Shown here piece by piece: positions 6,046-12,646 of a stretch of DNA of 14,253 bases. Source of the stretch: Spirochaetaceae bacterium (GTDB lineage Bacteria > Spirochaetota > Spirochaetia > SZUA-6 > Fen-1364); the NCBI GenBank assembly GCA_003154555.1, contig PMDT01000030.1, positions 420-14,672 of the forward strand. The letters are read 5' to 3'. Positions within the stretch are counted from its first letter, which is position 1. Each line of letters starts with the position of its first letter. Made by a program: the position numbers and the translations under genes. The notes beneath the pieces are model-generated. The model ran no database searches and had not been told where the DNA came from. It saw nothing but the letters and a program-made list of their open reading frames with translations.

Positions 6046-6987
6046 CTATTCGGGGGTGAGCCAGGCGCCGAAGACCCAGCCGGCCGGCTCCTTGATATGA
6101 TACCAGGGCGCTGTGTCCGTGCCGATCGTGAAGCTCTCCGTGGTCTGCTCTTCCACTTCCACCGTCTGGCCTTTCGTGAGCGTGGCCACCACCGCTCCCG
6201 CCGTCTCATCCGGCGCATTGCGCACGTTGACGCCATTGTCGGTCGCCACCATGGGGGCGACGAACTTCATCGTTTCGTGCGTCACGGCGGGTGCCGCAAT
6301 TGCAGCGAGGGCATCCTCCACCCGCGCGATGAAAAGGGAGCTGGGATAGCTGCGCGATGCCGACTGCAGGAGAGCCTTTTTCTGGTCAGGGCTCTTCGCG
6401 GCCGATGCAAGCTGCAGGAGAACGGCGACCTGCACATCATCAGGCTTTGTCGACAGGTCCTCGTCGTGCACGTACTGGCTCTGCGAGAGGGCGCCGGTGG
6501 CGGGATCGCACCAGGTGATCCTGGCGAAAGGCGCGGTCACTGATTCCGTGGACCTGGCGACGATGGTTGCCGAGGCCAGGCTCCTGCCCGTTGCGGCGGC
6601 ATCCTTCGGCTCCTTGTAGATCAGGACGTCGTCGATTTTTGCCACGGAGAGCACGCAGCGGGAGACAACGTAGTCCGCAAGCACCCACCCGACTGCACCT
6701 GAATCCCGTTTCACGTGAACAAATTCGTATTGGCGACTGTCGCTGCCGATCGGAGCCTTCGTTGTTTCCCCGAGGAAGCTGAGCTTTTCACCGAGGAGCA
6801 CACCATCGTGCCACGTGCTTTCTCCGGCGCTGATATCGTAGAGGCCCAGGCCGGGGCGGATGACAAAGCCACTGTTTCCGTCTGCCATCAGCGCGCCGGG
6901 CGCGAATGTGACCGGAGGCGTTTTCTGGCAGGACATTGCCAGGGCGATAAGGGAGAGAAGGGAGAAGATTTTCATGGCGCGATTCAT
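6046..6987 (-). CDS. Lipoprotein with SH3-like (SH3b) domains
   Basis: A 313-residue exported lipoprotein. I chose ATG 6987 because AGGAGGTGGAGG stands just before it. A longer frame reaches an ATG at 7017, but that lies inside the promoter palindrome and adds a basic stretch with no role. The signal peptide ends in IALAMSC, so Cys20 should be lipidated; Gln at +2 would favour the outer membrane under E. coli Lol rules. The clear domain is a C-terminal bacterial SH3 (about 250-311: GVNVRNAPDETAG, then PWYHIKEPAGWVFGAWL), a fold that often binds peptidoglycan or peptides. Residues about 40-110 (ending GAVGWVLADYVV) and 113-180 look like two more degenerate SH3-like repeats, joined to the last by a helical linker. 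The role is unknown, probably cell-wall contact. It is the first gene of an operon with purA. Confidence 0.85.
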   Translation of the reverse strand: MNRAMKIFSLLSLIALAMSCQKTPPVTFAPGALMADGNSGFVIRPGLGLYDISAGESTWHDGVLLGEKLSFLGETTKAPIGSDSRQYEFVHVKRDSGAVGWVLADYVVSRCVLSVAKIDDVLIYKEPKDAAATGRSLASATIVARSTESVTAPFARITWCDPATGALSQSQYVHDEDLSTKPDDVQVAVLLQLASAAKSPDQKKALLQSASRSYPSSLFIARVEDALAAIAAPAVTHETMKFVAPMVATDNGVNVRNAPDETAGAVVATLTKGQTVEVEEQTTESFTIGTDTAPWYHIKEPAGWVFGAWLTPE

Positions 6988-7002
6988 CTTTCGCCTCCAC
7001 CT

Positions 7003-7023
7003 CCTACTGTAGCGCACAGTAGG
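7003..7023. promoter_or_regulatory. Perfect 8-bp inverted repeat over the lipoprotein-purA promoter, predicted operator
   Basis: CCTACTGT (7003-7010) and ACAGTAGG (7016-7023) are exact complements separated by AGCGC. On the minus strand one arm contains the -10 hexamer TACTGT, and the other covers the predicted transcription start. A repressor bound here would block the lipoprotein-purA promoter. The half-site TACTGT/ACAGTA equals that of the E. coli LexA box, but the 5-base spacing between CTGT and ACAG does not fit the 8 bases LexA needs. Confidence 0.65.
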
Positions 7024-7045
7024 GCCAACGTCCTCATCCTGTCAA
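7016..7045 (-). promoter_or_regulatory. Predicted sigma-70-type promoter for SH3 lipoprotein-purA operon
   Basis: Read on the minus strand, a perfect -35 TTGACA (7045-7040) is followed after 18 bases by TACTGT (7021-7016), matching the -10 consensus at four positions. The predicted start is near 7009, about 20 bases before the ATG and just upstream of AGGAGG. Confidence 0.6.
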
Positions 7046-7075
7046 GAAATGCCTGCCCCTGCCGGCGCCTTCCCG

Positions 7076-7104
7076 TTGCCGGTTCCCGGACGGCGAGGTA
7101 CAAT
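7076..7104 (+). promoter_or_regulatory. Predicted sigma-70-type promoter for macroglobulin-pbpC operon
   Basis: TTGCCG (7076-7081) and TACAAT (7099-7104) are separated by exactly 17 bases; the -10 matches consensus at five of six positions. The predicted transcription start near 7111 gives a leader of about 34 bases containing the strong GGGGGAG Shine-Dalgarno. Confidence 0.65.
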
Positions 7105-7144
7105 GCCAACGGATTCTCAACAGGTTTGCAGAAGGGGGAGACTT

Positions 7145-10100
7145 ATGCGCCGGTCGGCAACCAGGGCCGTCATCTCGATACTTCTTCTTGCACTCGTCAC
7201 GAGCTGCTCGGTACAAACGACGATGCGGCGACCCGATCCCCAGGTCGTGGAGAAAGTCACCGGCGGGCTCCTCTCCCGCTACGCGACGATACAGGTCACG
7301 TTCACGCACGCGATGTCCGGCGATAGCGGCACGCCGCTTGCCTCCTCGCCATTCCGGTTCAATCCCCCCCTCAAGGGAGTTGCGCGGTGGGCGGATGAAC
7401 GCACACTGGAGTTCGTGCCTGCCGGTGCGCTGTCACCCGGCCGCGCGTACCGCGTCGCCGTCAACCTGCCGAAGGTGTCAAGCTTCGATTTTGCATTCAC
7501 GGTTCTTGCCTCCCACTTCGAGGTCGCACTCGGAAGCCTTTCGCTTGACGATGGCAAGGACACGACCTACCACCTCGACGGCACCCTGACCACGGCAGAC
7601 CGGGAAGAGCCTGCGCGCGTTGAAAAGCTTGTCAGCGCGAATCTCGCCGGCAAATCGCTGGCCGTGACCTGGCAGCATGGCAGCGATCCCCGGTCGCACA
7701 GCTTCCGCGTGACGGGCATCGAGCGCGCTGCGCGGGCGCAGGCAGTGGCCGTGTCCTGGTCCGGTCGGGCCATTGCCAGCAGGGCGGCAGGCCGGCGTCT
7801 GCTCACGGTTCCTGCGCGCGGCGTCTTCCAGGTGATGGCCGTGCGCGCCGTGCAGGCGGATCAGCGCTTCATCGAGGTAAGCTTCTCGTCCATCCTCAAG
7901 CCGTCCCAGAGCCTTGACGGGCTCCTGCGGGTCAGCGGGCGCACCGACGTGCGCACGTCGGTGGACAACAACATCGTGCGCCTCTATGCGCAGTCGCCCT
8001 GGAAGCAGTCGGAGACGGTGACCGTGGACCCTGGCGTGCAGAGCGCCGATTCGTCCAACCTCACGCACCTGGTGGCGCAGAATGTCGCCTTCCAGGACCA
8101 GCTTCCCCAGGTGCGCTTTGCCGGCACCGGGGTGATCGTTCCCACCACCCAGGGCACCACGGTGCCCATCGAGACGATGAACCTGCGCGCGGTGATCGTG
8201 GAAGCATTCCAGATCTTCGGTGATGACATGACGCAGTTCCTCCAGGTGAACACGCTGGCTGATTCCAACGAGCTTTACCGGGTCGGCAAGGTGGTATGGC
8301 GCCAGGTGGTGCCCCTGAACTTCACCGACGACCAGAAGAATGCGTGGGTCCGTCACGGCCTGGACCTGAGCGCGCTCATCAAGAATCATCCCGACGGCAT
8401 GTTCCAGATCCGCGTTTCCTTCCGCCAGCCGCACATCGTGTGGAACTGGGGGGACAAGCCGCAGCCGGCTCCGCTTGACTATTCGCAGATGCCGCTGGTC
8501 ATCGACGACCCCAACGCGTCGCAGTCCAGCTACTGGGACTACTGGGAGCAGGACTACAATTCAAGCGACTACGACAGCAGGAACGACCCCACCAGCGGTG
8601 CCTACTACAAACCGTGGGAAGGGGAAGAGAACAAGTCCCTCGTCGTGCGCAATGTGCTCGTCTCCAATATCGGGCTGATCGCCAAGATGGAGCCGGCGAG
8701 CGGTACGGTGTACGTCCTGTCCGCTGACCTGCGCACCGCTCAGCCTTTGAGCGGTGTGAAGATCACCCTGCAGTCATTCCCGCGGCGCCCGATCGCCGCG
8801 GGCCTCACGGACAAGCAGGGAATGGTGAAGTTTACGGGCATTGCAGGTCCCTCCTTCATTGTCGCCGAGCGCGCGGGGCAGTTCGGGTGGTTGAAGCTCG
8901 ACGGCAACTCGGCCCTCGTGACCAGCCAGTTCGACACGAGCGGTGAGACCGTCCTGTCCGGCGTCAAAGGCTTCCTGTATGGGGAGAGGGGCGTCTGGCG
9001 ACCCGGGGACCCGATCTATCTCTCATTCATCCTCACCGACCCGCAGAAGACCCTGCCGGCCGGTCACCCGGTGATGCTGGAGATGCGCGATCCACGCGGC
9101 CAGCTCGTCTCCCGTACCGTGACCACGACAAACGTGGACGGCATATACGCCTTCACGACCGGCACCGCCGCTGACGCGCCGACGGGGAGCTGGGAGGCGC
9201 GCGTGAAGGTGGGAGACCGCACCTTCTCGCGCAGCATCAGCGTGGAAAGCGTGATGCCAAACCGGATCAAGATGGAATTCAACGTGCCACCGGCCACCGG
9301 GCCGATTTCCGACGGCGCATTCACCGCGGACCTCCAGGCCGATTGGCTCTATGGCGCGCCGGCTGCAAATCTCGAAGCGAAGATCGGGCTGCGCCTTTCC
9401 CCGACGCCCACATTGTTTCCCGCGTATTCAGATTTCGTCTTCGACGACCCCTCGCGGCAGTTCTCCACGGGGGATCAAGACCTGTTCGACGGCACAACCG
9501 ACGCCCAGGGCAAGGCAACCGTGTCGGGCTCCATCAACGTTGAAGGCCAGGCGCCGGGCAAGCTGTCGGCGTCCTTCCTCGTCCGCGTGATCGAGCCCAG
9601 CGGCGCCTTCAGCTCGGAACAGTTCAGCCGCGAGCTCAGCCCGTACGACCGTTACGTCGGCATCCGCGTACCGAAAGGGGATGCCGCGCGCGGGATGCTC
9701 CTGGTGGATACCGACCAGGCGGTGCGCATCGTCCTGGTCGATCCGAATGGTGCACCGGTCAAGTCGGGCACCGTGCACGCGGAAATCTACAAGATCAACT
9801 GGCGCTGGTGGTGGGAGAAGGGGGAGGAGACCCAGGTCGACTTCGATTCGTCGGAATCCCGCACGCCGATCCAGAGCGCGAATGTGCAGATCAACAACGG
9901 CCAGGGGGAATGGAAGTTCCAGATCAAGTATCCCGACTGGGGCCGCTACCTCATCCGGGTGACCGACCCGAAGGGCGGCCACAGCACGGGCAAGGTCGTC
10001 TACATCGATTGGCCCGGCTGGGCCGGGCGCGCCGTGGAAGGAAAGATCGGCGCCTCCATGCTCACGCTCTCCGCGGACAAGACGGCCTACAAGGTCGGCG

Positions 10101-12646
10101 AGCCGGTGACCGTCAGCTTCCCGTCCAACCCCGATGGCCGCGCCCTGGTGACGCTGGAGGAGGAAGGCCGGGTGCTGAAGCAGGAATGGGTGGCACCGTC
10201 GAAAGACATCACCCGCTACAGCTTCGCCGCGACGCCTGACATGGCTCCGAATATCTACGTCCATGTCACCTTCATCCAGCCGCATCTGCAGACCGCCAAT
10301 GACCTCCCGATCAGGCTCTACGGGGTCGTGCCGATCAATGTGGAAGACCCCAGTACGCACCTTTCACCGATTGTCATGTCTGCCGACACGTTCAAACCCG
10401 GGCAGAAGGCGACGATCAATGTGAAGGAGGCCACCGGCCGCGAGATGACGTACACGCTGGCCATCGTGGATGAAGGTCTCCTCAGGCTGAATCGCTACAC
10501 GACACCGGATCCCTGGAATGTCTTTTACAAAAAGGAAGCCTCACTCCTGGTAAACTGGGATCTCTACGACCTTGTTGCCGGCGCTTTCTCGGGCCAGCTT
10601 GACAGCCTGCTTGCAATCGGAGGTGGCGAGGACCAGTTCCCTGGAGGCGAGCGCAAGGCAAACCGGTTCCCGCCCTTGGTGCGTTTCATCGGCCCTGTCT
10701 CATTAAAGAAGGGAGCGACGAACACACATATCATTGACATCCCCCAGTACATCGGTGCGGTGCGTCTCATGGTCGTCGCAGCCCATGCCGGAGCCTACGG
10801 CACGGCAGAGCGCTCCGTGACGGTGAAGAGCGACCTGATGCTGCTGCCCACCCTGCCGCGTGTGCTGAGCGTCGGAGAAACGGCGGACTTCCCCGTTTCC
10901 GTGATCAGCGGCAAGGCGGACATGAAGTCGGCGAATGTCACCGTGACGGTCACGGGGCCGGTCACCGTGGTCGGGAGCCCCACGCAGACCGTGAGCCTTG
11001 CCGGTGCAGAAGAGAAGATTGCGCGCTTCCAGCTGAAGGTCGGCAGCTCGGTGGGAAAGGCGACGGTCAGCGTCACCGCCGCGGGCTCCGGCGCCGAGGC
11101 GGCGGCAAGCACGGAGATCGACGTGCGGCTGCCCGCGACGCGGCAAACGCGGGTCACCTCTGCCACGATCCAGCAGGGCAAGACCTGGCAGGGAGACCTC
11201 TCCCTGTTCGGCTACCCGGGCACGAATGGAATGCAGATTGAAATCTCGCGGCTGCCGCCCATGGACCTCGGAAAAAATCTCGACTACCTGATCCAGTATC
11301 CGCACGGGTGCATCGAACAAACCACGAGCTCGGTCTTCCCCCAGCTTTATCTCGACAAGCTCGTGCAGCTCTCCACCGACAAGGCCGCCCAGACTCAGAA
11401 AAACGTGGACGCGGGCATCAAGAGGCTCACCTGGTTCCAGACATCGTCGGGCGGATTCACATTCTGGCCCGGCTACGGAGAAGCAGACGACTGGGGAACG
11501 ACCTACGCCGGTCACTTCCTCCTTGAGGCGCAGAAACGCGGTTACGCGCTGCCCCCTGACATGCTCTCCAAGTGGGCCGATTTCCAGAAGCTGCGCGCGG
11601 ACGCGTGGACGTCCGACTCTCCGGATGCCGCGATCCAGCAGGCGTACCGTCTCTATACCCTTGCACTCGACGGGCAGGCGGATCTCGGCGCCATGAACAG
11701 GCTGCGCGAGATGAGCGGCCTCCCGGATATCGCGCGCTGGAGGCTCGCCGCGGCCTACCAGCTTGCGGGGCAGAAGGACGAGGCACTGCGCCAGGTGCAG
11801 TCCATCGGCGTGAATGTTTCCCGCTACCGCGAGATGTCCTTCACGTACGGCTCCGACCTCCGCGACCGGGCGATGATCCTCGAGTCCATGGTGATCCTGG
11901 GGCTCATGGACAAGGCGCAGGGGCTTGCCACCACCGTCTCACAGCAGCTTGCGAGCACCGACCCTTACGCGACACAGACGACCGCCTATGCGCTGCTGGG
12001 TCTCACGCAGTACGCGCTGGGTTCGGGTCCTGTTTCGCCGCTTGGTTTCAGCTACACCTGGGCCGACGGTGCAGCGAAGGCAGTGAGCGGGACGACCCCT
12101 ATCGTTCAGGAGGCTGTTGCGCTGGGTTCAGCGGCAAAAGGGAGGCTCGCGATCACCAACACCGGCCAGACGCCGCTCTTTACGCGCATCATCCTCCAGG
12201 GTGTGCCGCCACTGGGCTCGGAGAAGGCTGACGCCAATGGTCTTACCCTGCAGGTTGCCTACACGAGCGGCGGTGAGGAGGTGGATCCTTCCACGCTGCA
12301 GCCCGGCGCGGAGCTTGCGGTGGAAGTGAATGTCACCAATACGTCGCGCAACAACGACTACCAGCAGGTCGCCTTGAGCTACCTGCTGCCCGGAAGCTGG
12401 GAGGTGACCGCCGCCCGCGTGCTCCCCGATCAGAAGGACGCGGCAACCTCCTATGACTACCAGGATATCCGTGATGACAGGATCCTCACCTACTTCAGCG
12501 TGAAGCACGGCCAGAGCAAGGTGTTCCGCTTCGACCTGACGGTGGCTTACACCGGCCGCTTTTACATGCCGGCCGTCTCCGTTGAGGCGATGTACGACGC
12601 GACCGTGCATGCAACGGTGCCGGGGACCTGGCTGGGCGGACAGTGA
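7145..12646 (+). CDS. Alpha-2-macroglobulin family lipoprotein with intact thioester
   Basis: An 1833-residue envelope protein of the bacterial alpha-2-macroglobulin family, thought to trap attacking proteases when a bait region is cut and a thioester is exposed. ATG 7145 is chosen because GGGGGAG precedes it and it begins a lipoprotein signal (SILLLALVTSC, Cys21); the frame opens 32 codons earlier without such signals. Macroglobulin-like modules fill residues about 40-1100, including GFLYGERGVWRPGD near 607-620 and a WRWWW...YPDWGRYLIRV...YIDWPGW block near 880-960. VDEGLLRLNRYTTPDPWNVF is near 1108-1127 and the A2M core is near 1180-1250. The thioester motif is GCIEQ, with Cys1389 and Gln1392, followed by the alpha-helical thioester domain. 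It is longer than E. coli YfhM (about 1650) and resembles the large forms of Bacteroidetes and spirochaetes. I could not delimit the bait region. It overlaps pbpC by GTGA. Confidence 0.95.
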   Translation: MRRSATRAVISILLLALVTSCSVQTTMRRPDPQVVEKVTGGLLSRYATIQVTFTHAMSGDSGTPLASSPFRFNPPLKGVARWADERTLEFVPAGALSPGRAYRVAVNLPKVSSFDFAFTVLASHFEVALGSLSLDDGKDTTYHLDGTLTTADREEPARVEKLVSANLAGKSLAVTWQHGSDPRSHSFRVTGIERAARAQAVAVSWSGRAIASRAAGRRLLTVPARGVFQVMAVRAVQADQRFIEVSFSSILKPSQSLDGLLRVSGRTDVRTSVDNNIVRLYAQSPWKQSETVTVDPGVQSADSSNLTHLVAQNVAFQDQLPQVRFAGTGVIVPTTQGTTVPIETMNLRAVIVEAFQIFGDDMTQFLQVNTLADSNELYRVGKVVWRQVVPLNFTDDQKNAWVRHGLDLSALIKNHPDGMFQIRVSFRQPHIVWNWGDKPQPAPLDYSQMPLVIDDPNASQSSYWDYWEQDYNSSDYDSRNDPTSGAYYKPWEGEENKSLVVRNVLVSNIGLIAKMEPASGTVYVLSADLRTAQPLSGVKITLQSFPRRPIAAGLTDKQGMVKFTGIAGPSFIVAERAGQFGWLKLDGNSALVTSQFDTSGETVLSGVKGFLYGERGVWRPGDPIYLSFILTDPQKTLPAGHPVMLEMRDPRGQLVSRTVTTTNVDGIYAFTTGTAADAPTGSWEARVKVGDRTFSRSISVESVMPNRIKMEFNVPPATGPISDGAFTADLQADWLYGAPAANLEAKIGLRLSPTPTLFPAYSDFVFDDPSRQFSTGDQDLFDGTTDAQGKATVSGSINVEGQAPGKLSASFLVRVIEPSGAFSSEQFSRELSPYDRYVGIRVPKGDAARGMLLVDTDQAVRIVLVDPNGAPVKSGTVHAEIYKINWRWWWEKGEETQVDFDSSESRTPIQSANVQINNGQGEWKFQIKYPDWGRYLIRVTDPKGGHSTGKVVYIDWPGWAGRAVEGKIGASMLTLSADKTAYKVGEPVTVSFPSNPDGRALVTLEEEGRVLKQEWVAPSKDITRYSFAATPDMAPNIYVHVTFIQPHLQTANDLPIRLYGVVPINVEDPSTHLSPIVMSADTFKPGQKATINVKEATGREMTYTLAIVDEGLLRLNRYTTPDPWNVFYKKEASLLVNWDLYDLVAGAFSGQLDSLLAIGGGEDQFPGGERKANRFPPLVRFIGPVSLKKGATNTHIIDIPQYIGAVRLMVVAAHAGAYGTAERSVTVKSDLMLLPTLPRVLSVGETADFPVSVISGKADMKSANVTVTVTGPVTVVGSPTQTVSLAGAEEKIARFQLKVGSSVGKATVSVTAAGSGAEAAASTEIDVRLPATRQTRVTSATIQQGKTWQGDLSLFGYPGTNGMQIEISRLPPMDLGKNLDYLIQYPHGCIEQTTSSVFPQLYLDKLVQLSTDKAAQTQKNVDAGIKRLTWFQTSSGGFTFWPGYGEADDWGTTYAGHFLLEAQKRGYALPPDMLSKWADFQKLRADAWTSDSPDAAIQQAYRLYTLALDGQADLGAMNRLREMSGLPDIARWRLAAAYQLAGQKDEALRQVQSIGVNVSRYREMSFTYGSDLRDRAMILESMVILGLMDKAQGLATTVSQQLASTDPYATQTTAYALLGLTQYALGSGPVSPLGFSYTWADGAAKAVSGTTPIVQEAVALGSAAKGRLAITNTGQTPLFTRIILQGVPPLGSEKADANGLTLQVAYTSGGEEVDPSTLQPGAELAVEVNVTNTSRNNDYQQVALSYLLPGSWEVTAARVLPDQKDAATSYDYQDIRDDRILTYFSVKHGQSKVFRFDLTVAYTGRFYMPAVSVEAMYDATVHATVPGTWLGGQ

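Larger units (their letters stand above)
6988..7144. promoter_or_regulatory. Divergent intergenic control region between SH3 lipoprotein and macroglobulin genes
   Basis: This 157-base gap holds two outward-facing sigma-70-like promoters whose -35 elements lie about 30 bases apart. It also holds a perfect palindrome on the leftward -10 and strong Shine-Dalgarno sites for both genes (AGGAGG leftward, GGGGGAG rightward at about 7134-7140). The layout would let one regulator influence both operons. Confidence 0.7.

Noticed and set aside
6988..7017. Ten-codon longer start for the SH3 lipoprotein (ATG 7017)
   Set aside because: That ATG lies within the promoter palindrome, before the predicted transcription start; ATG 6987 has AGGAGG just upstream.
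7003..7023. Classical LexA/SOS box
   Set aside because: The half-sites match TACTGT/ACAGTA, but CTGT and ACAG are 5 bases apart rather than 8, and the downstream genes are not SOS genes.
7049..7144. Earlier ATG start (7049) for the macroglobulin
   Set aside because: It lies upstream of the predicted promoter and would bury the lipoprotein signal; ATG 7145 has a strong Shine-Dalgarno and begins the signal peptide directly.
7478..8434. 318-codon minus-strand open frame inside the macroglobulin gene (and a similar 310-codon one at 9428-10360)
   Set aside because: Both mirror the codon structure of the macroglobulin gene, have His/Arg/Gly-rich low-complexity products and lack ribosome sites.
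10012..10028. GCCCGGC-TGG-GCCGGGC stem-loop in the macroglobulin gene
   Set aside because: It encodes the WPGWAGR stretch, whose GC-rich Pro/Gly codons explain the symmetry; nothing about its position suggests function.
10937..10974. Repeated GTCACCGTG and a short palindrome
   Set aside because: It arises from alternating Val/Thr codons (VTVTVTGPVTV) in a beta-strand region, not from a DNA-level repeat.
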